Source: Calendula officinalis (taxonomy: Eukaryota > Streptophyta > Magnoliopsida > Asterales > Asteraceae). From it: a DNA stretch of 64,000 nt. The translations under genes were made by a program, and so were the position numbers. Under the pieces are notes generated by a model. The model was not told the origin of the DNA. It did not search any database and worked only from the letters and a program-made list of their open reading frames with translations. Within the stretch, counting starts at the first letter, position 1, and every line of letters starts with the position of its first letter. The stretch lies in NCBI GenBank assembly GCA_963853835.1, contig OY970834.1, forward strand, positions 23,814,365-23,878,364, read 5' to 3'. Positions 47,016 through 60,454 of the stretch are shown here, piece by piece.

Positions 47016-50000
47016 ACTTGGTATCAGAGCTATAGTTTAAGTGAATTAGGTTGGATGTCCATCCTAGTCTTAGACTGTAGCAATAAGAATGTAAGATTCC
47101 TTGAGATCGACAGGTTGACCTTGAGACTTTATGATAAGTTTAGGGTTGAACCTAGGGGACCTATAAAAGTTGTTATGAATTGTGCAATGTGTAGTCTTTT
47201 GAGACCGTAGGGCATTCGTATGATAGGGCCGATCCCTATGAGAAATGTCATGATTTGATCTAACTGTGTTGTTTTTGACTGTTGAGTTGACCATTTAGAT
47301 CTTGTTTGTTGGATACGTTGGTATGGCGAAAGAATGAATGTGAAAAGTGGACGAGCTCCACTAAATCGGGAAGAGTTAAGAATGAGGATATGAACCAGAT
47401 TTTGGATAATTGAATGAATGAGGGTAGGTGGAATGATTCCAATACCCATGTGAAGGAAGAGTCATCGAGTGGCGAAGTCCGTAGTGGGAAGTATCTACAT
47501 ATAAAGGTAGCAAGACCTAGCCGGAAGAAATGGAAGGATGTTGTATAAGGCCTTCATAGCGTGTAAAACTGTTGGATAATTCGGGGTTTCTGAGCCGGAG
47601 GTCGCGATTTTGGTGGATTCGGTGGATTGAGCAAGTGCTAGATAGTAGCGAATGAAGGAAATATTATATGGTGACTTTGGCGTCACGGTTATTGAAGGAA
47701 GAGACGTTGACACGGTGGAGTGTTGTGTGAAACTTTGGGAAAGATAGCACGGTATAAGATGTCGTGAAAGGAATTCACGAACAAGTTGAAAGGGGAAGTT
47801 GCCCGGAAAGAATCTAGAAGAGGATTCATGATACAACCTCGGAAATCTTAAGTAAAATGGATGCTATGTGATTATGGCCCAATTTCCTGGTTGTTGCACG
47901 AATTGGTGCTTATAGAAATTGCAATGAGTCGTATGATGTGGGGATTTATTTTGGGAATAGTCTCCCCGGTTAGTTATGTGTAAGGAAATATGTATTTGAA
48001 AAGATTATAGACAAGTGTGTCACATGTGGTAAAGACATAAGGGTCGATGCTATTATGAAGTATCAAAGGACAACCACGAGGATGGTAAATGTGTTTCAAC
48101 AAAGGATAGTAGTACAAGGAAGTACTAAGTCTTGGTAAGAAATGTTAGCGCGGATTGAAATTCTAGAAATAGAAACCTTGAGAAATGAAACTTGGATGTT
48201 CGGCGAGAAGCCCGATAGATAATGTAATGATTGTTACACGTGAATGGTAAAGAAAAGAATGACTAAAGTATAGTGATGTCTTAGAACTCATAAATGGGAA
48301 ATGTGTATAAAGAAATAAGTGTCGTGGACAACGAACTTTGATTGTCGAAGGTGATTGAGTAAAAAGGTGGCATATAGCCATGTCGAGCTTTGTGACAATG
48401 ATGATGAATTCGATATTAAGGGTAAGAAAATAATTGTTAGTTACGTGTTATAGTAATGGTATGGCGGTATATGACGCAGAGTAGTGTGAGACTACGGTTG
48501 GGGAAGGAATAATTCTAAGTCTCACGATGTATAAAAGTGGAACATCGAGTGTTGAGCTATTGGGTGCTAAGTCATGGGTCACGAGTGTAGACCGGAGTCG
48601 GTTGGTTGACTCAAAGATGACCGGGTTAGCCGGTGAAATATGGTTAATGGAATAGAGTGGTGGTTACCCGGTGGTGACAAAAGTTTTGGGAAATGTGGAA
48701 AGAAAGAAATGAACCAGTTAAGGGTGGTCAATGTGTAATTGAAACGGTAAATAGTATTCGGAGATTTTAATAGTTTACCCGCGGGGTACAATGCATGTGT
48801 ATTATGCGATAGTCGTTGAAAGCATATGATAATGAAAAGGTAATGTTATATGACACGTGATAAGTAATATGTCCAATGGGAAATGTGTTAAATATGAAAG
48901 AAAATGATAACGTGATGTTATGAGAAATGTGCTAGATTGCATGGCGAATAAATAGACGATTAAATGAGTAAGATAGTGGTAAAGTATGTGATGTGAAAAG
49001 GTGTATACTAATGAAGTATGCATGATAAGATAAGAAAGAAAGGATGTGATTAGCTCGGGGGATCCCCGGCTACTATGATGTTTGGGGGTGGAATCGGTTG
49101 GGCGAATCCCAATGGTTCCATTCCGTGATTGGAGATGTTCCAATCACTGCGACAGCTTGAATCTTGATGGATTGGAGGCTTTCCAATCATCTTGATGTGA
49201 TAGTTAAATTATGGATTGTTGTGTCCGTATGATAATATTTTTTTATATATGTGGTGAATGTAGAACCATGTGGTTAATGTGTATTGTTATGATTTTATGG
49301 TAAGTGAGAATTTGGTGTGAAATACGGGTTGTATTTAGGCCATGTATGGGTAGGAGATGCCTACGACTTTTAGATTTTGAGAAAAGAGATGCTTTTAGCA
49401 AGAAGGTTGTTATTGATAACCTAGATGTGGTAAAATTTGTAGAGAAATGTGGAATTTGTTGCGGTAGAGAATCTAATACCGATAGTTGAGAATGAAAAGC
49501 TATGAAAATGACCGATGTGATACAAAGATGATTGAAAGAATATGAGGTAACGGTATAAGTAACCAAATGAAGGTTAAGAAACGGTAAATGTTAGTGTGAC
49601 CTTAAGTAAAGGCGCGACTTTCTAATTGTTTGGAGAGAAATTTAAAAGTTGGAAGAACGAGAATTGTTAAGGAAACAATAATGAGTATAACCAGAAGTGG
49701 TAAGTCTCTAAATGATATCCCCTGAGTAGGGAATTTGTTGATTTGGGAAAGTATGGTTGACTTTATGCAAAAGTCAATGTTAGTCAAATTGTGATTTGGT
49801 TGGCTTGGTCAAGGATGAGCTTCGACTCTCGTTCAAATGACTAGTGAATGATGAGAGCATGATGTATCGGTTGTGTGTATGTGCGGGGATTAATGGAATA
49901 ATTAAAAGAATGATAGTCGAATTATGTGACTTTGACCCGTTGGGTGTTTAGAGTTGAATTTGGGAATCGAGTATATGATTATTGTTGGATCATTAATTAA

Positions 50001-50484
50001 AGGTCGATTGTAATGGAAAGGTTGATTAATGGAATCTCTAATGAATAAAGAAATTGTTAAGGTATAGTTGACTTCATGCTTAAGTCAAGGGTTAGACGAT
50101 GTTGGATTATATCGACTTGGTCGAAGTTAGATTTTAATGTTTGTGTGGATCGATTAGATGACTGTAATGATTGGGTCATATAGTTTCTATGTGTATGGCG
50201 GGTCTGATTAAAGGAATTAATGTGTCACGGTCAAATTGTTTAATTTTTGACCCGTTTGGGTATAAGAAGCTTAAGATTGATTTTCTGACTCGTTTAGACC
50301 TATCGGGGTCAAGCAAATGTTTAAATATATATGGTGAATGTGTGAACACATATTGTTGACTAAATTGGGATGGGAAAAGTTGATGGTAATAACCACAAGG
50401 GAACGAGAATGGAATGCTCGGTCAAATATGGGTTGGAAATTCTTGGTGATTCCGAGGACGGAATCCTTTTAAGGGGTGGATAGT
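47016..50484 (+). repeat. Array internal region 2
   Basis: 3469 bp. It is the only copy with the canonical primer site TGGTATCAGAGC (from 47019); copies 1 and 3 end in T. It shares several variants with copy 3 against copy 1, for example GATCCCCGGC in place of GATCCCTGGC, and CACTGCGACAG in place of CACTGTGACAG. The polypurine tract is at 50471-50484. Confidence 0.9.
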
Positions 50485-52869
50485 TGTAACGGCCCGAATT
50501 TTTGTGATAAATAAATTCTAAGAAAATATGATAAACAAGGATAAATCGTTTAAAGAACGTAGGAATTGGTTTCGTGTCATTTGGACGCCGTATGAGAAAG
50601 TTATGGACGAAACTGGGTCGAAAAAAGGAACAAAAACTGCAGCCCGTCTGGTGCAGCGAGTTCGCGGCGCGAACTAGGTTCTCGCGATCGCGAGGATCGG
50701 GCAGAGACTTGGGGTTTTCAGAGATCGAGGTTCGCAGCTGGTTCACGAACGCGAACTGTTCACGACACGCGAAGTTCGCGGCGCGAACATGGGCTTCGCG
50801 GCGCGAAGTCTGTCAGACACAGCATTAAAGTCGGGTTTTGGCTCATTTCATGCCATCTCAAACCCTAGTTTCTCTCCCAACGAGTTTGTATACGTTTTTG
50901 AGTGGAAAACATCATTTGGAGCCGATTTCTTCATCAAATCTCGTGAATTGTCACTCCTAGTTGAAGATTAAAGGTATATCTTCACTCCTTTGTAGTTGTA
51001 GCTCTAGATCTATGGATCTTGAAGCTTGGGTTTGAAACCCTAGTTCTTGGGTGTATGGGTTATGGTGAAATAAATGATGTATACACTTAATAGATGGTAT
51101 TTCAACGAAGGAAACAAGTGTAAGGTTAAGATTTGCAAGAATCTTAAGGGTTGGTTAACCTAGGGTTTTATATACCATCAAAAAATTGGGGAAAATGTTA
51201 TTAAAGGGTGTTTATAGATAAATGGACACATTGTTAGTCATATGTGATGTTGAATATCTTGTGATTAATGTATTAGGCTTTTGGTGAAGTCTTGGAAGAT
51301 TGGTTGATTGTTGGAGCAAGGAATTGGGTGTGAAGAACACATTTGGAGCATTAATTGCTAAGGTGAGTACATGAGACTTTTAAAACTGGGTACATAGCAA
51401 ATGGTTTTCGAAAATACATATGATATTTTATGAGTCTTTATTAATAAATATTTTGATAAAGATAGGACTAAAAAGATCAGAAAGTAGGTGTAATGTGATA
51501 CTGGAATAAGTCTAGTATGTTTGATGAATGTGGAATTAAATATGATAAACTAAGGTAATTATGGAATCCTGATTAATAAACCATAATAATAAAGTTATGG
51601 AGTAAAAGAATGTATACTGAGTCTTGATTAATAAATATGTATTAATAAAGCAAATGGGAAATGATTTGATAGTAATGAGTATCTATTGGTAAGAATTACT
51701 AATAAAAGAAAAGAACGAATATATATGAAAATGATTATGATGTGACTGGTAATAGTTATGTATTATAGTCAACGAAGAGATGAAAGTATTATGATATCGA
51801 TAAATAAGAAATGTATCTTATGAAATAAGTGAGTATGGACCTCATAGGGTTCATAGATGTAGAAGTATGTGTGAGTTGCTAAAGATCGGGTCCACGGGAC
51901 CATACAGGTACGTTCACTCTATGTTGAACTAGTTATATATAGTTATGATTAGATAACTAACTTGTTTGATGATTGATGTGATAGCTGAAGGCTTTGATTG
52001 GAATAACTGATGAGTTATGGTAAGAATGAGATGATGTGATGATGCGGGGGACCCCCGGTCATGAGACGGTGGAATGAGGGGCAGTTGGGTGGATTCCCAT
52101 CGACTCATCCACGATAGGTGTGGAGTGAGGGGCAGTTGGGTGGATTCCCATCGACTCATCCACGTTAGTAGTCTTGTTAACTGGACGTATTCCGGCGAGT
52201 AAGGCAGGTATCGGTAGATTGGGCGAATCCCTCTTGCCGGTATCTTGAAGCTTATTAATGGTGATGGATTTCGGTTAATAAGCTAATGTGGAACTTATTA
52301 ATGGCGATGGATTTCGGTTAATAAGTCAATGTGAAGCTTACTAATGGCGATGGATTTCGGTTAGTAAGTTAATGTGATTCTGGTACATATATGTTTATGT
52401 ATTAGGTATGTTTGTGCTTCTAGCTAGTTCGGGGGCAACCCGATAGTTAGATGTGATTGATAGGAGAGCAAAAATTGATAGGGTCATAATAGGGTGACTA
52501 GGCGGTATTGATGTCGTATATATATGCGTTTATATATTTATGAGTTGATTATTATTGGCGTCTAAAACCCATGCATCCCACGAGACTATTTTGTCTCACG
52601 TACTGCGTTTGTTTTTGTGGCTATGTACTCAGGTACAGGTTTGAAGCGATAGAAGGTTGCACTAGGAGTGGCCTTGATATGTTTAGCTCGGGAGCTCGTA
52701 GGTAGATCCCGTTTGCCTATGGTTTTGATATACTTGGTGACACCGTATTTTTGTATACTCTGATAAAGGTTTTAAAGTTTTTGTTAAACTGTATTTTGGA
52801 TTGCGTAGAAAATGATGGAAATCGCATTTTAAATGTTTTAAACGATGTTATAAAAATACGGGTGTTACA
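50485..52869 (+). repeat. Array LTR 3
   Basis: 2385 bp. It shares CCACGGGACC and GATGAAAGTATT with LTR 4 against LTRs 1 and 2. Private changes include GGTCGAAAAAAGG near the start and ATTATTGGCGTC late in the LTR. Confidence 0.93.
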
Positions 52870-55800
52870 ACTTGGTATCAGAGTTATAGTTTAAGTGAAT
52901 TAGGTTGGATGTCCATCCTAGTCTTAGACTGTAGCAATAAGAATGTAAGATTCCTTGAGATCGACAGGTTGACCTTGAGACTTTATGATAAGTTTAGGGT
53001 TGAACCTAGGGGACCTATAAAAGTTGTTATGAATTGTGCAATGTGTAGTCTTTTGAGACCGTAGGGCATTCGTATGATAGGGCCGATCCCTATGAGAAAT
53101 GTCATGATTTGATCTAACTGTGTTGTTTTTGACTGTTGAGTTGGCCATTTAGATCTTGTTTGTTGGATACGTTGGTATGGCGAAAGAATGAATGTGAAAA
53201 GTGGACGAGCTCCACTAAATCGGGAAGAGTTAAGAATGAGGATATGAACCAGATTTTGGCTAATTGAATGAATGAGGGTAGGTGGAATGATTCCAATACC
53301 CATGTGAAGGAAGAGTCATCGAGTGGCGAAGTCCGTAGTGGGAAGTATCTACATATAAAGGTAGCAAGACCTAGCCGGAAGAAATGGAAGGATGTTGTAT
53401 AAGGCCTTCATAGCGTGTAAAACTGTTGGATAATTTGGGGTTTCTGAGCCGGAGGTCACGATTTTGGTGGATTCGGTGGATTGAGCAAGTGCTAGATAGT
53501 AGCGAATGAAGGAAATATTATATGGTGACTTTGGCGTCACGGTTATTGAAGGAAGAGACGTTGACACGGTGGAGTGTTGTGTGAAACTTTGGGAAAGATA
53601 GCACGGTATAAGATGTCGTGAAAGGAATTCACGAACAAGTTGAAAGGGGAAGTTGCCCGGAAAGAATCTAGAAGAGGATTCATGATACAACCTCGGAAAT
53701 CTTAAGTAAAATGGATGCTATGTGATTATGGCCCAATTGCCTGGTTGTTGCACGAATTGGTGCTTATAGAAATTGCAATGAGTCGTATGATGTGGGGATT
53801 TATTTTGGGAATAGTCTCCCCGGTTAGTTATGTGTAAGGAAATATGTATTTGAAAAGATTATAGACAAGTGTGTCACATGTGGTAAAGACATAAGGGTCG
53901 ATGCTATTATGAAGTATCATAGGACAACCACGAGGATGGTAAATGTGTTTCAACAAAGGATAGTAGTACAAGGAAGTACTAAGTCTTGGTAAGAAATGTT
54001 AGCGCGGATTGAAATTCTAGAAATAGAAACCTTGAGAAATGAAACTTGGATGTTCGGCGAGAAGCCCGATAGATAATGTAATGATTGTTACACGTGAATG
54101 GTAAAGAAAAGAATGACTAAAGTATAGTGATGTCTTAGAACTCATAAATGGGAAATGTGTATAAAGAAATAAGTGTCGGGGACAACGAACTTTGATTGTC
54201 GAAGGTGATTGAGTAAAAAGGTGGCATATAGCCATGTCGAGCTTTGTGACAATGATGATGAATTCGATATTAAGGGTAAGAAAATAATTGTTAGTTACGT
54301 GTTATAGTAATGGTATGGCGGTATATGACGCAGAGTAGTGTGAGACTACGGTTGGGGAAGGAATAATTCTAAGTCTCACGATGTATAAAAGTGGAACATC
54401 GAGTGTTGAGCTATTGGGTGCTAAGTCATGGGTCACGAGTGTAGACCGGAGTCGGTTGGTTGACTCAAAGATGACCGGGTTAGCCGGTGAAATATGGTTA
54501 ATGGAATAGAGTGGTGGTTACCCGGTGGTGACAAAAGTTTTGGGAAATGTGGAAAGAAAGAAATGAACCAGTTAAGGGTGGTCAATGTGTAATTGAAACG
54601 GTAAATAGTATTCGGAGATTTTAATAGTTTACCCGCGGGGTACAATGCATGTGTATTATGCGATAGTCGTTGAAAGCATATGATAATGAAAAGGTAATGT
54701 TATATGACACGTGATAAGTAATATGTCCAATGGGAAATGTGTTAAATATGAAAGAAAATGATAACGTGATGTTATGAGAAATGTGCTAGATTGCATGGCG
54801 AATAAATAGACGATTAAATGAGTAAGATAGTGGTAAAGTATGTGATGTGAAAAGGTGTATACTAATGAAGTATGCATGATAAGATAAGAAAGAAAGGATG
54901 TGATTAGCTCGGGGGATCCCCGGCTACTATGATGTTTGGGGGTGGAATCGGTTGGGCGAATCCCAATGGTTCCATTCCGTGATTGGAGATGTTCCAATCA
55001 CTGCGACAGCTTGAATCTTGATGGATTGGAGGCTTTCCAATCATCTTGATGTGATAGTTAAATTATGGATTGTTGTGTCCGTATGATAATATTTTTTTAT
55101 ATATGTGGTGAATGTAGAACCATGTGGTTAATGTGTATTGTTATGATTTTATGGTAAGTGAGAATTTGGTGTGAAATACGGGTTGTATTTAGGCCATGTA
55201 TGGGTAGGAGATGCCTACGACTTTTAGATTTTGAGAAAAGAGATGCTTTTAGCAAGAAGGTTGTTATTGATAACCTAGATGTGGTAAAATTTGTAGAGAA
55301 ATGTGGAATTTGTTGCGGTAGAGAATCTAATACCGATAGTTGAGAATGAAAAGCTATGAAAATGACCGATGTGATACAAAGATGATTGAAAGAATATGAG
55401 GTAACGGTATAAGTAACCAAATGAAGGTTAAGAAACGGTAAATGTTAGTGTGACCTTAAGTAAAGGCGCGACTTTCTAATTGTTTGGAGAGAAATTTAAA
55501 AGTTGGAAGAACGAGAATTGTTAAGGAAACAATAATGAGTATAACCAGAAGTGGTAAGTCTCTAAATGATATCCCCTGAGTAGGGAATTTGTTGATTTGG
55601 GAAAGTATGGTTGACTTTATGCAAAAGTCAATGTTAGTCAAATTGTGATTTGGTTGGCTTGGTCAAGGATGAGCTTCGACTCTCGTTCAAATGACTAGTG
55701 AATGATGAGAGCATGATGTATCGGTTGTGTGTATGTGCGGGGATTAATGGAATAACTAAAAGAATGATAGTCGAATTATGTGACTTTGACCCGTTGGGTG

Positions 55801-56338
55801 TTTAGAGTTGAATTTGGGAATCGAGTATATGATTATTGTTGGATCATTAATTAAAGGTCGATTGTAATGGAAAGGTTGATTAATGGAATCTCTAATGAAT
55901 TAAGAAATTGTTAAGGTATAGTTGACTTCATGCTTAAGTCAAGGGTTAGACGATGTTGGATTATATCGACTTGGTCGAAGTTAGATTTTAATGTTTGTGT
56001 GGATCGATTAGATGACTGTAATGATTGGGTCATATAGTTTCTATGTGTATGGCGGGTCTGATTAAAGGAATTAATGTGTCACGGTCAAATTGTTCAATTT
56101 TTGACCCGTTTGGGTATAAGAAGCTTAAGATTGATTTTCTGACTCGTTTGGACCTATCGGGGTCAAGCAAATGTTTAAATATATATGGTGAATGTGTGAA
56201 CACATATTGTTAACTAAATTGGGATGGGAAAAGTTGATGGTAATAACCACAAGGGAACGAGAATGGAATGCTCGGTCAAATATGGGTTGGAAATTCTTGG
56301 TGATTCCGAGGACGGAATCCTTTTAAGGGGTGGATAGT
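52870..56338 (+). repeat. Array internal region 3
   Basis: 3469 bp with primer site TGGTATCAGAGT (from 52873) and polypurine tract 56325-56338. Closest to copy 2. Private changes include GTTGGCCATTTAG near 53140 and AAGTATCATAGG near 53913. Confidence 0.9.
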
Positions 56339-58723
56339 TGTAACGGCCCGAATTTTTGTGATAAATAAATTCTAAGAAAATATGATAAACAAGGATAAAT
56401 CGTTTAAAGAACGTAGGAATTGGTTTCGTGTCATTTGGACGCCGTATGAGAAAGTTATGGACGAAACCGGGTCGAAACAAGGAACAAAAACTGCAGCCCG
56501 TCTGGTGCAGCGAGTTCGCGGCGCGAACTAGGTTCTCGCGATCGCGAGGATCGGGCAGAGACTTGGGGTTTTCAGAGATCGGAGTTCGCGGCTGGTTCAC
56601 GAACGCGAACTGTTCACGACACGCGAAGTTCGCGGCGCGAACATGGGCTTCGCGGCGCGAAGTCTGTCAGACACAGCACTAAAGTTGGGTTTTGGCTCAT
56701 TTCATGCCATCTCAAACCCTAGTTTTTCTCCCAACGAGTTTGTATACATTTTTGAGTGGATAACATCATTTGAAGCCGATTTCTTCATCAAATCTCGTGA
56801 ATTGTCACTCCTAGTCGAAGATTAAAGGTATATCTTCACTCCTTTGTAGTTGTAGCTCTAGATCTATGGATCTTGAAGCTTGGGTTTGAAACCCTAGTTC
56901 TTGGGTGTATGGGTTATGGTGAAATAAATGATGTATACACTTAATAGATGGTATTTCAAAGAAGGAAACAAGTGTAAGGTTAAGATTTGCAAGAATCTTA
57001 AGGGTTGGTTAACCTAGGGTTTTATATACCATCAAAAAATTGGGGAAAATGTTATTAAAGGGTGTTTATAGATAAATGGACACATTGTTAGTCATATGTG
57101 ATGTTGAATATCTTGTGATTAATGTATTAGGCTTTTGGTGAAGTCTTGGAAGATTGGTTGATTGTTGGAGCAAGGAATTGGGTGTGAAGAACACATTTGG
57201 AGCATTAATTGCTAAGGTGAGTACATGAGACTTTTAAAACTGGGTACATAGCAAATGTATTTCGAAAATACATATGATATTTTATGAGTCTTTATTAATA
57301 AATATTTTGATAAAGATAGGACTAAAAAGATCAGAAAGTAGGTGTAATGTGATACTAGAATAAGTCTAGTATGTTTGATGAATGTGGAATTAAATATGCT
57401 AAACTAAGGTAATTATGGAATCCTGATTAATGAACCATAATAATAAAGTTATGGAGTAAAAGAATGTATACTGAGTCTTGATTAATAAATATGTATTAAT
57501 AAAGCAAATGGGAAATGATTTGATAGTAATGAGTATCTATTGGTAAGAATTACTAATAAAAGAAAAGAACGAATATATATGAAAATGATTATAATGTGAC
57601 TGGTAATAGTTATGTATTATAGTCAACGAAGAGATGAAAGTATTATGATATCGATAAATAAGAAATGTATCTTATGAAATAAGTGAGTATGGACCTCATA
57701 GGGTTCATAGATGTAGAAGTATGTGTGAGTTTCTAAAGATCGGGTCCACGGGACCATACAGGTACGTTCACTCTATGTTGAACTAGTTATATATAGTTAT
57801 GATTAGATAACTAACTTGTTTGATGATTGATGTGATAGCTGAAGGCTTTGATTGGAATAACTGATGAGTTATGGTAAGAATGAGATGATGTGATGATGCG
57901 GGGGACCCCCGGTCATGAGAGGGTGGAATGAGGGGCAGTTGGGTGGATTCCCATCGACTCATCCACGATAGGTGTGGAGTGAGGGGCAGTTGGGTGGATT
58001 CCCATCGACTCATCCACGTTAGTAGTCTTGTTAACTGGACGTATTCCGGCGAGTAAGGCAGGTATCGGTAGATTGGGCGAATCCCTCTTGCCGGTATCTT
58101 GAAACTTATTAATGGCGATGGATTTCGGTTAATAAGCTAATGTGGAACTTATTAATGGCGATGGATTTCGGTTAATAAGTCAATGTGAAGCTTACTAATG
58201 GCGATGGATTTCGGTTAGTAAGTTAATGTGATTCTGGTACATATATGTTTATGTATTAGGTATGTTTGTGCTTCTAGCTAGTTCGGGGGCAACCCGATAG
58301 TTAGATGTGATTGATAGGAGAGCAAAAATTGATAGGGTCACAATAGGGTGACTAGGCGGTATTGATGTCGTATATATATGCGTTTATATATTTATGAGTT
58401 GATTATTATTGGGGTCTAAAACCCATGCATCTCACGAGACTATTTTGTCTCACGTACTGCGTTTGTTTTTGTGGCTATGTACTCAGGTACAGGTTTGAAG
58501 CGATAGAAGGTTGCACTAGGAGTGTCCTTGATATGTTTAGCTCGGGAGCTCGTAGGTAGATCCCGTTTGCCTATGGTTTTGATATAATTGGTGACACCGT
58601 ATTTTTGTATACTCTGATAAAGGTTTTAAAGTTTTTGTAAAACTGTATTTTGGATTACATAGAAAATGATGGAAATCACATTTTAAATGTTTTAAACGAT
58701 GTTATAAAAATACGGGTGTTACA
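56339..58723 (+). repeat. Array LTR 4
   Basis: 2385 bp. It carries the most private changes of the four (for example GTATACATTTTTG, GTATTTCAAAGAAGG and AAATGTATTTCG). It ends at ..GGGTGTTACA, directly followed by the GGTGG target duplication. Confidence 0.93.
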
Positions 58724-58728
58724 GGTGG

Positions 58729-59170
58729 GAAAACGGTTGATCTGTGGAGGCTATGCGACGCAATTATTTGATGCATATGCCGCTTCCTTCTTTGGTTATG
58801 AGGAGGAGAAGAGATTGGGAAGAAGAAAGGTTATAATATAGTTGTTTAATACCTAAACTACCATATTCCTTAATTTATTTGGAGGACATTATTGTAATTT
58901 ACCTATGCACGGGTCGTTTTATTTTTGTGGTTTATATCGGAATACTAAAAGGGCATTGATGACATTGATTTTTTTTTTTTTTTTTGGTAATTAAATGGGT
59001 TTTACCGTAGGTTATAAATGCATGGATCAGGGTTGTATTTAAGGTTTAAATGCACGGGTGGTTTTATTTTTTTGGTTTAAGGCATTGATGGGATTAATGT
59101 CATTGATGGCCAATAGTAATGGTTATAGAATTAAATGCAACTTCGTTATTGGAACTCGTTTTTTTATGTA
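58729..59170. other. Right flank of the array
   Basis: The open frame crossing the LTR 4 border (to 58841) is a chance fusion of LTR and flank. AT-rich DNA with a T-run near 58970-58986. No gene. Confidence 0.4.
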
Positions 59171-59172
59171 TA

Positions 59173-59350
59173 CGAGGCAGCATAACCCGTGCGATGCACG
59201 GGCTTTATTCAATTTAATTAGTTATTGGTATCAACTGCAAAGTATAACATAGGAATGTGTGGTGGAGGACAACGTAAAGTAAAAAAACATGAGTGTTTAT
59301 ATTAGGATAACCCAAAACATGTTACTCATAACACATAAGTGTCACTACAA
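59173..59350 (-). repeat. Hairpin-ended dispersed repeat, copy 4
   Basis: The plus-strand start is CGAGGCAGCATAACCCGTGC, with a perfect CCCGTGC-GAT-GCACGGG hairpin at 59186-59202. The body is diverged but alignable (GTGTTTATATTAGGATAACCC, TTACTCATAACA). An RPA70-like exon lies 1.4 kb away on the strand expected to lead into this terminus. Confidence 0.6.
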
Positions 59351-60021
59351 ATATCTTCGTGCTTTCTCTTTTATAACCACCGGTCCACCACTATGGATAA
59401 ATGGTCCGTCACTGAATCTATGTATTCAGTTTAAATACGAAACATGTTATAATTTCAGTTTCATGCATTTTAAATCTGATGCATTTAATTACACATTTGA
59501 GAACTTATTTCCAAGGTGGACAATCCTTTTATAGTAGAATACAAAGAGTTATGGTAGAAAATGGATTGTCAATTAAACTTGATTGTTTTAACAACAAAAG
59601 TTGATGGTATTTAATTCATTAAATTGTTTAAGTTAACTATTAACAACCTTAAACTTTAAAAGAAAACATGCCATCAAAGTAACAACCTTAATTTTGATCT
59701 ATCTATTCATATAAACAACTAATATACTTGTAAATATGAAATATCCGGCAAAAAGTTGAAGCAATTTATGGTTTGATGGAGTTGGAAGTTAGTACCCAAA
59801 GTTGAGCATGATTAAGGTTAGGGTAGTAATCAAATTAATCCAAATAAATCGATGACAACTAACACACCATTAAATCTCTACGATATCTATACCAACTCAA
59901 CTATATTCACGTTATATATATTATCACACGCATTCCTTAATTTTTTTTCTCAAACCATTTCAATTCCTATCTTACCTACAACATTTCTAATCGAAAGAAA
60001 AAAGTTCAAAAAATACGGAAA
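59351..60021. other. AT-rich DNA, no supported gene
   Basis: Open frames here lack recognisable domains. A TATA-like TTATATATATTA near 59914 and a pyrimidine/A-rich leader precede the small open frame at 60022. Confidence 0.35.
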
Positions 60022-60192
60022 ATGATGAAGGCCGGACGACTGGAAGAAGGCGATGCATTAAAGGTCCCGGTATATTGTTTTAAATGTGGGAAAACAAAAC
60101 TGAATTGTAATAAGTGGAATTGTTATAAGTGTTCAATGTTTACATTGTCTTCATTTTATAAAATTGGTAGGAAAATAGAATTTATTTCTTAA
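60022..60192 (+). CDS. Small Cys-rich open frame, function unknown
   Basis: A 56-residue frame beginning with two ATGs (MMKAGRLEEGDALKVPVY). It contains CFKCGK, then a lone Cys, then CYKC, a possible metal-binding double CxxC. A TATA-like sequence lies about 108 bp upstream with a leader-like stretch between. It may instead be the first exon of a longer gene or a transposon fragment, since RPA-like Helitron proteins also carry Cys clusters. I do not recognise it. Codon content is not informative at this length. Confidence 0.3.
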   Translation: MMKAGRLEEGDALKVPVYCFKCGKTKLNCNKWNCYKCSMFTLSSFYKIGRKIEFIS

Positions 60193-60454
60193 TTTTCAAA
60201 ATTTCAGAAATATAATGGACGGAAAATGTAGGCTGTTTTATTACTTAATAATAGAAAAGTTTAACACGAAAATGCCATTAGGCAACGAACCAAATGTTTA
60301 ACAAAAGGAAATTTAAACTAATGCAAAACATGTGACACTCTGTGTTTCCTCGGGTCTTAAGTCTGCACTCTTACTCGTCATCCTCTTCATTATTGTCATC
60401 CAACACGCTCATATTCTGGATCGGAATTCTCTTGAATGTACATTATCAAACTGG

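Larger units (their letters stand above)
38798..58723 (+). mobile_element. Four-LTR tandem array of a non-autonomous Ty3/gypsy-derived retrotransposon (LARD-like)
   Basis: A 19,926-bp structure of four LTRs (2365-2385 bp) alternating with three internal regions of exactly 3469 bp. A single 5-bp target duplication GGTGG lies at 38793-38797 and 58724-58728, and no duplication is seen at the internal LTR borders. Each LTR starts TGTAACG and ends GGTGTTACA. Each internal region starts with a tRNA-Met primer site and ends with a polypurine tract, so every unit is a complete reverse-transcription template. No intact gag, protease, RT or integrase exists, as in large retrotransposon derivatives. Degenerate gag-like and chromodomain-tail-like traces, together with a polypurine region shared with the gypsy element at 60825-64000, indicate a chromovirus origin. 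Units differ by scattered point changes and one 20-bp deletion. Confidence 0.93.

Noticed and set aside
38798..58723. Assembly artefact as the explanation of the tandem array
   Set aside because: The copies carry private and shared point differences and a 20-bp indel, and the outer target duplication is exact, so simple copy-paste error is unlikely. It is not excluded without long reads.
58650..58841. 63-codon frame at the right edge of the array
   Set aside because: It fuses the last bases of LTR 4 with unrelated flank, so it arose by chance at the insertion.
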